A stretch of DNA of 64,000 nt from Haloactinospora alba (GCF_006717075.1 NZ_VFQC01000003.1:186001-250000), one strand, 5' to 3'. Positions 27,314 to 36,486 are shown, counted from the first letter of the stretch. Notes: generated by a model not told the origin, from the sequence alone. Numbers and translations are program-made.

Positions 27314-29602
27314 ATGAGACGGTGGGGGGGAGACTCCTGCGGTAGCGACGTGCGGGCGGAGGCGGCTGTCCTGGAGCAGGCGCAGATCGCTGTCCTCGTC
27401 GTGGACCGGTTCAGTCATCTCCGCTACTGGAACTCGTTCGCTCAGGAACTGTTCGGTTTCGTCAGCGGGCGGGACTACGTCGGAGCCTCGCTGATCGACC
27501 TGGGGATCCACGAGTCCGAGCACGAGCGAGCGATCCAACTGGCGCGGCGGGTACTCAACGGCGGCACCTGGGAGGGCACGTTCGCCTTCGTCCGCGGTGA
27601 CGCGACATGGCTGCACATCCGCCTGCAGGCGGTGCCGACGCGGGACCCGTCGGGCACGATCGACGGCATAGCGCTGTTCGCGCACGAGGCCATGGGCGGC
27701 GGCCGTGTGGAGGAGCAGTATGGCCTGCTGGACCGGATCGGGAACCGGCTCGCCGGTTCGCTGGAGTTCGACTCCACGATGACCTCGGTCGCCGAGACCC
27801 TGGTCCCGCAGTTCGCCGACCACTGCTTCATCGACCTCTTCGACCACGACCGGTTGGTCCGCCGCGTCTCGGTGCACGCCGAGGGCTGGGAACCGCCCCC
27901 CGGTTCGTGGTTCGAGGTCGGCGAGGAGGTGCGCTACCCGGCGCGGCACTTCGTCCGCACCGCACTGCGGCGCATGGAGACGCTGGTCGCCGGCGACCCG
28001 GCGCGCGGGGACGACGACACCTCCGAGAGCGCCGCGTGGGCCGCCGAACAGGTGGGGCTGACGTCGGCGATCGCCGCGCCGCTGCGCGCCCGCGGGGAAC
28101 TGCTGGGCGTGCTGACCCTGGCACTGTCCCACCTCTCCGCGCGGGACAAGGCGCACTACGACGGGTACGACCGGGACCTCGCCGGAACGGTCGCCTCCCG
28201 GGTCGCGCTGGCGATCGACAACGCCCGCCTGTTCGAGGAGGAGCGCAGCACCGCGCTGGCGTTCCAGAACAGCCTCCTGCCCCGCTCGTTCCCCCAGTTC
28301 GACGGCCTCTCCATCGCGCACCGGTACGTGCCCGCGACCCCGCTGGAGACGCACGGGCACGGGGTGCAGACCCAGGTCGGGGGAGACTTCTACGACGTCA
28401 TCCCGCTGTCGGCGGGGAGGGTCGGCATCGTGGTCGGCGACGTCGAGGGGCGCGGGCCGCACGCCGCCGCGGTCATGGGCCAGCTCCGGGCGGCACTGCG
28501 GGCCTTCGCCCAGGCCGACCGGGAACCCGGCGACATCCTGCGGGAGCTCGACGAGTGGGTGCGCATGCTGGGCCGCCCCGACGGGGACGGCGGGACATGG
28601 GTTCCCAGCGTGAGCTGCTTGTACATGGTCTACGACGCCTGGTCGCGGGAGCTGTCGTACGCCAACGCCGGCCACCCGCCGCCGCTGCTCATCAGTGAGG
28701 GGAACGTGGCCGAGCTGGCCCTGGAGGTATCGGACACGCTCCTCGGGGTGAAGGCGCGCGGTATCCCCTACGACGACGCCGTCTACCAGCAGGCCGACCT
28801 CACGCTCCCTCCCGGCGCCACCCTGCTGCTGTACACCGACGGTCTGGTGGACCGCAAACCCGCGGGGGAGGCGGTGGACATCCGCCGGTCCCTGGACCAG
28901 CTGCACGAGCGGGTGCGGGAGGTCGCCGACAAGGACGTGGAACAGATCGCCGAGAGTGCCGTGACCGCGGTCCCCGGCGATACCCACGACGACACGGCGC
29001 TGCTCGTGGTCCGTTCCCATCCGGAGGAACTGGCCATGCGGGAGGGGTGGTTCCCGGCCCAGGCGCCCACGGTGGGGGAGGCCCGACACCTGGCCGCCAG
29101 CACGTTCGACGAGTGGGGGATGGACCGCGGCCAGGCGGAACTGGCCTGCCTGCTGGTCTCGGAGATCGTCACCAACGTCGTGGTGCACGCCGCGCCGAAC
29201 CCGGGGCGTACGGACGTGCCCACTGGGGACGAGAGCGGCGAGGACGACGAGGCGGAGCGCACCACCGAGCCGGGGGGAGAGCCGGACCTGCCCGGTGGGG
29301 ACGGCGCGGACGAGTTCGACGAGGACTGGTCGGACCTACTGGAGGAACTGCAGGAGGACACGGGGGAACCGGCGTCGCAGCGCCCGACCGAGTTCCTCCT
29401 GCGGCTCCGCCGCGGGGCCTCGTCGGTGTGGGTCGAGGTGTTCGACCGGGACCTGCGGCTGCCGCGGATCCGCAGCGCGGGCGCCGACGACGAGGGCGGC
29501 CGGGGGCTGTACCTCGTCGACCAGTTGGCGTCCCGGTGGGGGTCCCGTCCCACCCCCGACGGCAAGGCCGTGTGGTTCGAGGTCGCGATGAAGGCGGACT
29601 AA
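27314..29602 (+). CDS. PAS-GAF-PP2C (SpoIIE) phosphatase with HATPase domain
   Basis: A 762-residue signalling protein. A PAS domain (about 20-125, VLVVDRFSHLRYWNSFAQEL) and a GAF domain (about 150-310) precede a SpoIIE-type PP2C domain (about 330-570) with QVGGDFYDVIPL, GDVEGRGPHAA and DDTALLVV holding the metal-binding Asp residues. A C-terminal RsbW-like HATPase (about 580-760) includes ELACLLVSEIVTNVVVHA and GGRGLYLVDQLA. An acidic insert of about 50 residues (about 655-705) interrupts the HATPase between its N-box and G-box. Such proteins dephosphorylate anti-anti-sigma factors and may bind sigma factors. A TTG at 27281 is an alternative start. Confidence 0.9.
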   Translation: MRRWGGDSCGSDVRAEAAVLEQAQIAVLVVDRFSHLRYWNSFAQELFGFVSGRDYVGASLIDLGIHESEHERAIQLARRVLNGGTWEGTFAFVRGDATWLHIRLQAVPTRDPSGTIDGIALFAHEAMGGGRVEEQYGLLDRIGNRLAGSLEFDSTMTSVAETLVPQFADHCFIDLFDHDRLVRRVSVHAEGWEPPPGSWFEVGEEVRYPARHFVRTALRRMETLVAGDPARGDDDTSESAAWAAEQVGLTSAIAAPLRARGELLGVLTLALSHLSARDKAHYDGYDRDLAGTVASRVALAIDNARLFEEERSTALAFQNSLLPRSFPQFDGLSIAHRYVPATPLETHGHGVQTQVGGDFYDVIPLSAGRVGIVVGDVEGRGPHAAAVMGQLRAALRAFAQADREPGDILRELDEWVRMLGRPDGDGGTWVPSVSCLYMVYDAWSRELSYANAGHPPPLLISEGNVAELALEVSDTLLGVKARGIPYDDAVYQQADLTLPPGATLLLYTDGLVDRKPAGEAVDIRRSLDQLHERVREVADKDVEQIAESAVTAVPGDTHDDTALLVVRSHPEELAMREGWFPAQAPTVGEARHLAASTFDEWGMDRGQAELACLLVSEIVTNVVVHAAPNPGRTDVPTGDESGEDDEAERTTEPGGEPDLPGGDGADEFDEDWSDLLEELQEDTGEPASQRPTEFLLRLRRGASSVWVEVFDRDLRLPRIRSAGADDEGGRGLYLVDQLASRWGSRPTPDGKAVWFEVAMKAD

Positions 29603-29613
29603 CCGTCCCGGCC

Positions 29614-29637
29614 GTCCCGGCACCATGGTGCCGGGAC
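29614..29637. terminator. Perfect palindromic terminator
   Basis: A perfect 24-bp palindrome (arms GTCCCGGCACCA and TGGTGCCGGGAC) lies between convergent genes, a few bases after the phosphatase stop. Confidence 0.75.
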
Positions 29638-29646
29638 ACACCGCGC

Positions 29647-29814
29647 CTATCGCCAGGACCACGCCCACAGCAGCAGCACGACGAAGATGAAGAACACGAC
29701 CAGGCCGCTGGTCGCCCAGGGGATGTACACCCTGCCGCGGAGCTTGCGCACCCCGATCACCAGCAGGAGGACCAACAGTCCCAGGACGATCAGGCCGTCC
29801 CACGCGCCGCTCAT
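29647..29814 (-). CDS. Small two-TM membrane protein
   Basis: A 55-residue frame on the reverse strand, starting at 29814 after GGAGAACGG. It reads MSGAWDGLIVLGLLVLLLVI, a basic loop GVRKLRGRVYIPW, then a second helix (GLVVFFIFVVLLLWAWSW). It lies 55 bp upstream of the acyl-CoA dehydrogenase stop, in the same direction, so it may be the last gene of that unit. Function is unknown. Confidence 0.6.
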   Translation of the reverse strand: MSGAWDGLIVLGLLVLLLVIGVRKLRGRVYIPWATSGLVVFFIFVVLLLWAWSWR

Positions 29815-29869
29815 CCGTTCTCCTCTTCCTCCGCCGGGGGCCGCGCGGCGCGGCCGGTGCGGTCACGGT

Positions 29870-31012
29870 TCAGAAGCCCAGTGAACGCCCCACGATCTCC
29901 TTCATGATCTCGGTGGTGCCGCCGTAGATCGACTGGATGCGGGCGTCCTGCCAGGCCTTGGCTACGGGGTATTCCATCATGTACCCGTACCCGCCGTGGA
30001 GCTGAAGGCACCGGTCCATCACCTTGTTGCTGAGTTCGCTCGTCCACCATTTCGCCTTGGCGGCGTCCTCGATACTCAGTTCCCCCCGGTTGAGCAGGGT
30101 GATCGCCCGGTCGACGTAGGTGCGGGCGAGGTCGACCTCGGTGGCGAGTTCGGCGAGCAGGAAACGGTTGTTCTGGAACTTGCCGATCGGACGTCCGAAA
30201 GCCGTGCGGTTCTTGCAGTACTCGATGGTCTCGGTGAGCATCAGGTCGGCGCCGGCGGTGGCGGAGAGCGCGATCGACAGCCGCTCCTGGGGCAGGTTGT
30301 TCATCAGGTAGATGAAGCCCTGGTTCTCCTCACCGACGAGGTTGGCGGCGGGAACCCGGACGTCGTTGAAGAACAGTTCCGCGGTGTCCTGGGCCTTGAG
30401 CCCGATCTTCTCCAGGTTGCGGCCGCGTTCGAAACCGGGGGTGCCGCGTTCCACCGCCAACAGTGAGATGCCGTGCGCCCCGGCGTCGGGGTCGGTTCTG
30501 GCGACCACGAGCACCAGGTCGGCGTTGATCCCGTTGGTGATGAACGTCTTCTGCCCGTTGATGACGTACTCGTCGCCGTCGCGTACCGCCGTGGTCTGCA
30601 CGTTCTGCAGGTCGCTGCCGACGCCGGGCTCGGTCATGGCGATGGCCGTGATCAGCTCGCCGCTGCAGAACGCGGGGAGCCAGCGGTCCTTCTGCTCCTC
30701 GGTGGCCAGTCCCACCAGGTAGGGCGCGACAATGTCGTTCTGCAGGGGGAACCCGAGGCCGCTGGCGTGTACGCGGCAGATCTCCTCGGTGACCACGGCG
30801 TTGAACCGGTAGTCGTCGGTGCCGGATCCGCCGTAGGCCTCCGGCACGCCCAGACCCAGAATCCCGACCTCTCCCGCCTTGGTCCACGTTTCGCGCGGGA
30901 CGATCCCCTCCTTCTCCCACTCGTCGTGGTAGGGGACCACCTCGCGGTTGAGGAACTCGGCCACCGACTCGCGGAACAGCTCGTGGTCCTTGTCGAACAA
31001 CTCCCGCTGCAT
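29870..31012 (-). CDS. Acyl-CoA dehydrogenase
   Basis: A 380-residue flavoprotein. It oxidises acyl-CoA to trans-2-enoyl-CoA with FAD in fatty-acid or branched-chain degradation. ITAIAMTEPGVGSDL and INGQKTFITNG are the FAD-binding signatures, LQLHGGYGYMMEYPV and IYGGTTEIMKEIV the C-terminal signature with the likely catalytic Glu. The ATG at 31012 gives standard length. A palindrome (31073-31089) between this gene and the divergent transporter matches one upstream of the thiolase at 33358. Confidence 0.9.
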   Translation of the reverse strand: MQRELFDKDHELFRESVAEFLNREVVPYHDEWEKEGIVPRETWTKAGEVGILGLGVPEAYGGSGTDDYRFNAVVTEEICRVHASGLGFPLQNDIVAPYLVGLATEEQKDRWLPAFCSGELITAIAMTEPGVGSDLQNVQTTAVRDGDEYVINGQKTFITNGINADLVLVVARTDPDAGAHGISLLAVERGTPGFERGRNLEKIGLKAQDTAELFFNDVRVPAANLVGEENQGFIYLMNNLPQERLSIALSATAGADLMLTETIEYCKNRTAFGRPIGKFQNNRFLLAELATEVDLARTYVDRAITLLNRGELSIEDAAKAKWWTSELSNKVMDRCLQLHGGYGYMMEYPVAKAWQDARIQSIYGGTTEIMKEIVGRSLGF

Positions 31013-31072
31013 GATCAGGCTCCATTCGCTCGCGCTGGGTTGGCTCCGGGGGCGGAACGCGCGCCCAGCGTA

Positions 31073-31089
31073 ACCGAATTTCGTTCGGT
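31073..31089. promoter_or_regulatory. Shared palindromic operator, copy 1
   Basis: ACCGAATTTCGTTCGGT is an inverted repeat with 6-bp arms, 60 bp upstream of the acyl-CoA dehydrogenase start and 138 bp before the divergent transporter. The same ACCGAA-N5-TTCGGT pattern precedes the thiolase gene. Confidence 0.65.
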
Positions 31090-31226
31090 TTTGCACGGGT
31101 CATCTCCGTGTAAAACAACAGCCATCCCCGCGCGGCGGGGGCGGACACGGGACACGACGCGGTTACTCTCGCGCCACAAGCGGCGGGGAACCCCCCGTGC
31201 CGGACACGAGCAGGGACCGGGCAGTG

Positions 31227-33260
31227 ATGGCCAAGCACGCATCCCAGTACCGCAAACGCAGAAGCCAGCGGGAGCCGCACCTCGCGGTGATCATCGGTGC
31301 GCTGCTCCTCGCGGTCCTGGTCGCCGCGCTGAACCAGACCGTCGTCGCCACCGCGATGCCCCGGATCGCCGCCGACCTGGGCGGCCTCAACCACATCTCC
31401 TGGGTCGTGACCGCCTACCTGCTGGCCGTGACGGCGACCACCCCGCTCTGGGGCAAACTGGGCGACCAGTTCGGCCGCAAGTGGATCCTGATTCTGTGTC
31501 TGGTCCTGTTCCTCCTCGGAGCCGCCCTGTGCGGACTCGCGCAGAGCTTCGGCCACCTGATCCTGTTCCGCGCCGTCCAGGGGCTGGGCGGTGGCGGTCT
31601 CATGGTGCTCGCCCAGTCCGTCATCGGCGACGTGGTGCCCCCGCGCAGCCGCGGCAGCTACATGGGGCTCTTCGGCGCGGTCTTCGGCGTCGCCAGCGTG
31701 GCCGGGCCGCTGATCGGCGGGTTCATCGTCGACCACCTCTCCTGGCGGTGGGTCTTCTACGTCAACCTGCCACTGGGCGTCATCGCCCTCGTCGTCCTGC
31801 TGGCGGTCCTGCCCGTCACCACAGCCTCCCACCGGCGCGCCGTCGACTACGCCGGCATCGCGATGGTCGCCGCGGCCTCGACCTGCCTGGTGCTCCTCAC
31901 CGCCTGGGGCGGGACCAGCTACGCCTGGACCTCCCCGCAGGTCCTCGCTCTGGCGGCGGGAACCCTGGTCTTCGGCGCGCTGTGGTGGCTGAGCGCCCGG
32001 CGGGCCCCCGACCCGGTCCTGCCGCTGTCCCTGTTCACCAACCCCGTCATCGTCGTCGCCGCCCTGATCAGCTTCACCGTGGGCTTCTCGATGATGGGCT
32101 CGATGGCCTACATCCCCCTCTTCCTCCAGATCGTGCACGGCTACTCGCCCACCGCCTCGGGGATGCACATGCTGCCGATGGTGGCCGGCATGCTGCTGTG
32201 CTCGATCGGCAGCGGCCAACTCGTCACCCGGACCGGCCACTACCGCGTCTTCCCCATCCTCGGGTCCGCCCTGGTCGCCGTGGCCCTGTACCTGCTGTCC
32301 ACCATGGGGCCCGACACCCCCTTCACCCCCATGAGCGTCTACCTCTTCCTGCTGGGAAGCGGGCTGGGCCTCACGATGCAGGTGGTCGTGGTCGTGGTGC
32401 AGAACGCGGCCGACTACCGCAACCTGGGGGCCGCGACCTCGGCGGCCACCTTCTTCCGCTCCATCGGGGGCGCCATCGGCACCTCCGTCTTCGGTGCCGT
32501 GTTCGGCGCCCGCATCGGCACCGAGATCACCCAGCGGCTGGCGGAGACCGACGTCCCCGTGGGGATGGACCCGCAGGACCTGCAGAACAACCCGGACGCC
32601 CTGGGCCAGCTCCCGCCGCAGGCACAGCAGGCGTTCCTCAGCGCCTACGCTGACGCGGTGGACACCGTGTTCCTGTCCGCGGTCCCCGTCGCCGCCGCGG
32701 CGTTCGTGTTCGCCCTGTTCCTGAAACAGATCCCGCTGCGCAGGACCATCACCGAGACCGACCTGGACGAGGCGCTCGCCCCGGTGCGCGCCGACCGTCA
32801 GCCCTTGGCCGAGGTGGAGCGGGCCCTCTTCCACGCGATGGGCCGGGAGGGGCCGCGCCACATGTACCGGCGCCTCGCCGCGGCCGCGGAGGTGGAGCTG
32901 TCGGCCGCCGCTAGCTGGGTGGTGACGCACCTGGGCACGGCGGGCCCCATCACGGCGCGCGACCTCGCCGAGATGTCCGGCGCCTCGGGCGAGCGCCTGG
33001 AGGAGGTGCACGACGAGCTGCTCGATGCCCGCCTGCTGCGGGACGGCTCTCCCACGTGGGAACTGAACGAGCGGGGGCGCGACGTGGCGCGCCGCCTCTT
33101 CGAGGCCCAGCGCACCGCACTGGAGGAGCTGCTCTCCGAGTACTCCCCCCGGGAGCACCCGGAGCTGGTCACGCTGCTGGAGGGGGTGTGCCGGGAAACG
33201 CTCGGTGAGGAGCGCGACGCCGGGATCATGGAGGAGCCGCGCCGGCGCGGCTCCTCCTGA
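31227..33260 (+). CDS. DHA2 MFS transporter fused to a MarR-like domain
   Basis: A 677-residue protein. The first about 515 residues form a 14-TM EmrB/QacA-type drug/proton antiporter: LNQTVVATAMPRIAADLGG (TM1 motif), WGKLGDQFGRKW (motif A) and GPLIGGFIVDHLSWRWVFYV (motif C region). Residues about 530-677 are cytosolic and resemble a winged helix-turn-helix of the MarR group: WVVTHLGTAGPITARDLAEM then GERLEEVHDELLDARLLRD. ATG 31227 follows GGCAGTG. It lies between an acyl-CoA dehydrogenase and a thiolase but is not obviously metabolic. The attached domain may sense substrate or bind DNA. Confidence 0.85.
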   Translation: MAKHASQYRKRRSQREPHLAVIIGALLLAVLVAALNQTVVATAMPRIAADLGGLNHISWVVTAYLLAVTATTPLWGKLGDQFGRKWILILCLVLFLLGAALCGLAQSFGHLILFRAVQGLGGGGLMVLAQSVIGDVVPPRSRGSYMGLFGAVFGVASVAGPLIGGFIVDHLSWRWVFYVNLPLGVIALVVLLAVLPVTTASHRRAVDYAGIAMVAAASTCLVLLTAWGGTSYAWTSPQVLALAAGTLVFGALWWLSARRAPDPVLPLSLFTNPVIVVAALISFTVGFSMMGSMAYIPLFLQIVHGYSPTASGMHMLPMVAGMLLCSIGSGQLVTRTGHYRVFPILGSALVAVALYLLSTMGPDTPFTPMSVYLFLLGSGLGLTMQVVVVVVQNAADYRNLGAATSAATFFRSIGGAIGTSVFGAVFGARIGTEITQRLAETDVPVGMDPQDLQNNPDALGQLPPQAQQAFLSAYADAVDTVFLSAVPVAAAAFVFALFLKQIPLRRTITETDLDEALAPVRADRQPLAEVERALFHAMGREGPRHMYRRLAAAAEVELSAAASWVVTHLGTAGPITARDLAEMSGASGERLEEVHDELLDARLLRDGSPTWELNERGRDVARRLFEAQRTALEELLSEYSPREHPELVTLLEGVCRETLGEERDAGIMEEPRRRGSS

Positions 33261-33302
33261 CGCCGCGTTTCCGCACCCCCCGCTCTCGCCTTCCACGCCT
33301 GA

Positions 33303-33319
33303 ACCGAATACGATTCGGT
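33303..33319. promoter_or_regulatory. Shared palindromic operator, copy 2
   Basis: ACCGAATACGATTCGGT is a perfect inverted repeat (7-bp arms, 3-base centre), 39 bp before the thiolase GTG. It shares ACCGAA-N5-TTCGGT with 31073-31089, implying one TetR-like regulator. Confidence 0.7.
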
Positions 33320-33357
33320 CAAATACGGTCGATCGTGGTTCGTTCAGGAGGGCAACC

Positions 33358-34500
33358 GTGGCTGAGGCATTCATCGTCGGCGCCGTTCGTACACCGGTAG
33401 GGACGAAGAAGGGCGCCCTCGCCGGCGTCCACCCGGCAGAACTGGGAGCGCACGTTCTCAAGGAGACCGTGGCGCGCACGGGCGTCCCCCCGGCGGCGGT
33501 CGAGGACGTGATCATGGGCTGCGTGAGCCAGGTCGGCCCCCAGGCACTGGACATCGCACGCACCGCGTGGCTCTCCGCCGGCCTGCCGGAGAGCACCCCC
33601 GGGGTGACCATCGACCGGCAGTGCGGCTCCTCGCAGCAGGCCGTCCACTTCGCGGCGCAGGGCGTCCTCTCCGGAACCCAGGACCTCGTGCTGGCCTCGG
33701 GGGTGGAGAACATGGGCATGGTTCCGATGGGCGCCAACGCCAAGTTCGCCATCGACGAGGGGCTCCCCCTGTTCGGCGACGGGTGGACCGACCGTTACGG
33801 CACCCAGGAGATCTCCCAGTTCCGCGGCGCCCAGCTCATGTGTGAGAAGTGGGGCTACAAGCGCGACGACCTGGAGCGGTTCGCGCTGGAGAGCCACCGC
33901 CGTGCCGGTGCCGCGCGCGACGCCGGCCGGTTCGACACCGAGATCGCCCCCATCGCCGGCGTGGAACAGGACGAGGGGGTCCGCCCGGACACCACCCTGG
34001 AGAAGATGGCCGAACTCCAGCCCATCCGGGAGGGCTGGGAGCTGACCGCCGCCGTCGCCAGCCAGGTTTCGGTGGGTGCCGGCGCCGTGCTGATCGCCTC
34101 GGAACGCGCGGTCGCCGAGCACGGCCTGACCCCGCTGGCCCGCGTCGTCCAGCTGTCCCTCGTGGGCGACGACCCGGTGTACATGCTCACAGCTCCCATC
34201 CCGGCGACGCGCACCGCGCTGGAGAAGTCCGGTCTGGGGATCGGCGACATCGACGTTACCGAGATCAACGAGGCGTTCGCCCCGGTGCCGCTGGCGTGGT
34301 TGGACGAGCTCGGTGCCGACCCGGAGACGGTCAACCCGAACGGCGGCGCGATCGCGCTCGGCCACCCCCTGGGCGCCACGGGCTCGGTCCTGATGACCAA
34401 GCTGGTGCACGAACTGCACCGCACCGGCGGCCGGTACGGTCTGCAGACGATGTGCGAGGGCGGCGGCCAGGCCAACGTCACCATCATCGAACGGGTGTGA
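33358..34500 (+). CDS. Acetyl-CoA acetyltransferase / 3-ketoacyl-CoA thiolase
   Basis: A 380-residue thiolase. Cys89 (IDRQCGSSQQAV) is the acyl-enzyme nucleophile, GHPLGATG supplies the His, and MCEGGGQANVTIIER at the C-terminus the second Cys. It cleaves or condenses acyl-CoA in beta-oxidation. The QCGSSQQA variant is seen in the lipid/steroid-type thiolases of actinobacteria. The GTG at 33358 follows GGAGGGCAACC. With the acyl-CoA dehydrogenase at 29870 it probably belongs to one regulon via the shared palindrome. Confidence 0.9.
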   Translation: MAEAFIVGAVRTPVGTKKGALAGVHPAELGAHVLKETVARTGVPPAAVEDVIMGCVSQVGPQALDIARTAWLSAGLPESTPGVTIDRQCGSSQQAVHFAAQGVLSGTQDLVLASGVENMGMVPMGANAKFAIDEGLPLFGDGWTDRYGTQEISQFRGAQLMCEKWGYKRDDLERFALESHRRAGAARDAGRFDTEIAPIAGVEQDEGVRPDTTLEKMAELQPIREGWELTAAVASQVSVGAGAVLIASERAVAEHGLTPLARVVQLSLVGDDPVYMLTAPIPATRTALEKSGLGIGDIDVTEINEAFAPVPLAWLDELGADPETVNPNGGAIALGHPLGATGSVLMTKLVHELHRTGGRYGLQTMCEGGGQANVTIIERV

Positions 34501-34695
34501 CCCGGCGCACGGGCGGGGCCGGCGCGATGCCTCCGGTCGTGCGGCCCCGCTCGCGGGGGTGTGTACCGGAGGCGCCGTCCGCACCGTGAAGGGGCCGCCC
34601 TCCCGTGCCAGGGCCTGCGCCCGGCGTGTGGCCGCCCTGCCCGACGCCCGCCATCGTCGCGGCGACGCCCCGGGGCCGGGGCCGCTTCCCGGGGC

Positions 34696-35373
34696 TCAGC
34701 CGAACAGGTCCGCCGCGCTTTCCACGTCCCGACACTCCAGGATCCTGGACCGGACGTTCCTCCGACACCGCGATCCCGCGCGTCTCCAGCACCGCGAGCA
34801 CGTCCTCCCGCGCGGCTTCGGCCCTGCCTTCGGACAACCCCCGGGCGCCGAGCCGCTGGGCGAAGCCGCTCCTGTACTCCCCGGTTCCGGTTACCAACAG
34901 TTTCTCCAGGTGGTTTCGGGCGGCCGCGGGCAATATCGCGGACAGCACCGCCAGCTCCGGGTCCGGTCCCAGCACGAGCGGTTCCAGCACGAAACCGGGG
35001 TGTCCGGTGTCGATGGGGCGGGCGGCCCGCCGCGCGGTGCGCTCGTGCGGGCACAGCACCAGGAGCGCGGTTGGGCACGTGTGCCGGGGCGTGCGGTGAG
35101 CAGGTGGGCCGGCCAGGACCAGTGTTTGCCGTCGTCGGGTCTGAGCTGGATCCCGACCGCGATGACCTGCACGACCCGGTCCTCGTCGTAGAGCTTGACC
35201 ACACCACCGGCGCGGTACCCGGCGGGTCGGCGTTCTGTCGGATCTCCGGGTGCGAGCGCGGCTTCGGCGTGTGGCGGGATGTCGGCGCCGAGCACGTCGC
35301 GCGCGAGAACAGCGGCCAGCTCCGGTTCGTAGCGGAAGAGTCCGAGAGGGAGTTCGTGCTGGTGTGTCGGCAC
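34696..35373 (-). pseudogene. Decayed Rpn-like nuclease paralogue
   Basis: The reverse strand starts as MPTHQHELPLGLFRYEPELA, clearly paralogous to the intact gene at 13867. It changes frame near 35080 (continuing as TALLVLCPHERTA) and again near 34740, ending RSRILECRDVESAADLFG. About 14 residues of the C-terminus are missing. The catalytic Glu of VVEVQ is replaced (VIAVGIQL), so the active site was lost as well. The Gly-Glu-Ala repeat is shortened. About 195 bases to the left (34501-34695) show nothing recognisable. Confidence 0.85.
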
Positions 35374-35441
35374 GGCTCCGGAAGATAGCGAACAATGCGC
35401 TATGTGTGTGGATGGGTCCAAAAAGTTACTATAGGGTAGGA

Positions 35442-35479
35442 CCGGCCAGGGCCCCGACGGTCGAAGGGGTCCTGGCCGG
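35442..35479. terminator. Strong hairpin terminator
   Basis: A 14-bp stem with one mismatch (CCGGCCAGGGCCCC and GGGGTCCTGGCCGG, 10-base loop) ends 12 bases before the stop of the small secreted protein on the reverse strand. A T-rich stretch follows on that strand. Confidence 0.75.
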
Positions 35480-35490
35480 GGAGGCGCGCG

Positions 35491-35688
35491 TCAGTCGTTG
35501 TAGTTGGCGATGCACTGGTTGAGCAGGTCCAGGTTGACAGCGAGCAGCGAGGACGTCTGCTGTTTTTCGATGCAGGCCTGGTAGGCCTCCGAGCCGGAGT
35601 GCGCGTTGGCGGCGGCCCCCGCGGAGCCCAGGCCGAGGAGAGCGACGCTGACCAGAACCGTTCCGGCGATCTTCGTGGTGCGGCGCAT
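35491..35688 (-). CDS. Small secreted protein with two cysteines
   Basis: A 65-residue precursor. MRRTTKIAGTVLVSVALLGL begins a Sec signal peptide, cleaved near AANA (about residue 28). The mature about 38 residues contain two Cys (YQACIEKQQ and LLNQCIANYND) that could form one disulphide, and are otherwise polar. AGGAGG lies 9 bases before the ATG. The upstream region is AT-rich on both strands and serves this gene and the divergent hsp20. Function is unknown; it is too short for a chaplin. Confidence 0.65.
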   Translation of the reverse strand: MRRTTKIAGTVLVSVALLGLGSAGAAANAHSGSEAYQACIEKQQTSSLLAVNLDLLNQCIANYND

Positions 35689-35971
35689 AGTGGTGTTTCC
35701 TCCGTGTGTGTTGCTCGTGTGCACGGACGGCCGTCTCACCACACATATGACCCTTTGTATCCAAAATGAAACGTTAAGTAGCGAAACGGATGATGCGGGG
35801 GTGCGGTCTCGGGGTATGTGGTGCGGCCGTGTCACGCGTGGGTGGCGGGATCTCCGTCCGTGTCCTGTGGGGCCGGGAGGGTGGCGGTCGGCGGCGGTGC
35901 GCTGTGGGGTCGGAGTCGCCTCCGGCTTTCGGGCTCGAAGGGCTGCACCAAAAAATTTTCCCTTGGCCACC

Positions 35972-36042
35972 TTGAAAACCTGTAGTCAGTACTATAAATT
36001 TGTAGGTGTCAGCGATGGAACTTAGCTTGGTTGAACGCTAAG
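35972..36042 (+). promoter_or_regulatory. hsp20 promoter and inverted repeat
   Basis: TTGAAA (35972-35977) and TATAAA (35993-35998) make a plausible promoter, with an AT-rich spacer unusual in this genome. Downstream, CTTAGC-N10-GCTAAG (36021-36042) is a perfect inverted repeat just before the AAGGAGG site, placed for repression. It is not the HspR HAIR consensus. The 369-base gap 35689-36057 holds this and the divergent promoter of the secreted protein. Confidence 0.55.
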
Positions 36043-36057
36043 GAGGTGTCGTAGGCG

Positions 36058-36486
36058 ATGATGCTGCGGTTCGACCCTTTCCATGACCTGAGCAACCTCG
36101 CCAACGAGATGGTCAACGCCACCCGCGGGCCCCGCATGGCTCCCATGGACGTCGAGCGGGAGGGCGAGAACTACGTGGCGAGGTTCGACCTTCCCGGGAT
36201 CGACCCGGACAGCGTCGACATCACGGTGGAGAACAGCACGCTGACCGTGCGCGCCGAGCGCCCGGAAGTCGCCGAGGGGACCCAGTTCCTCGTCTCCGAG
36301 CGGCCGCGCGGCTCCTTCGTCCGCCAGCTCACCCTGGGCGACGGGCTGGACGTGGAGAAGATCGACGCGGACTACCAGAACGGGGTGCTCACGCTGCGGA
36401 TCCCGGTGGCCGAGCGCGCGAAACCGCGCAAGATCAGTGTCACTCCGAGCGACAAGCGCCAGGAGCTGAGCTCGAACGTCACGTGA
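36058..36486 (+). CDS. Hsp20-family small heat-shock protein
   Basis: A 142-residue small heat-shock protein. The alpha-crystallin domain spans about 28-128: PMDVEREGENYVARFDLPGI, then VDITVENSTLTVRAER and the closing NGVLTLRIPVAERAKPRKI, which holds the family A-x-x-x-n-G-v-L motif. It prevents aggregation of unfolded proteins as oligomers. AAGGAGG lies 11 bases before the ATG; a second ATG follows directly. The next gene, 82 bp downstream, is a MerR-type regulator that probably controls it through the inverted repeat in the leader. Confidence 0.95.
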   Translation: MMLRFDPFHDLSNLANEMVNATRGPRMAPMDVEREGENYVARFDLPGIDPDSVDITVENSTLTVRAERPEVAEGTQFLVSERPRGSFVRQLTLGDGLDVEKIDADYQNGVLTLRIPVAERAKPRKISVTPSDKRQELSSNVT

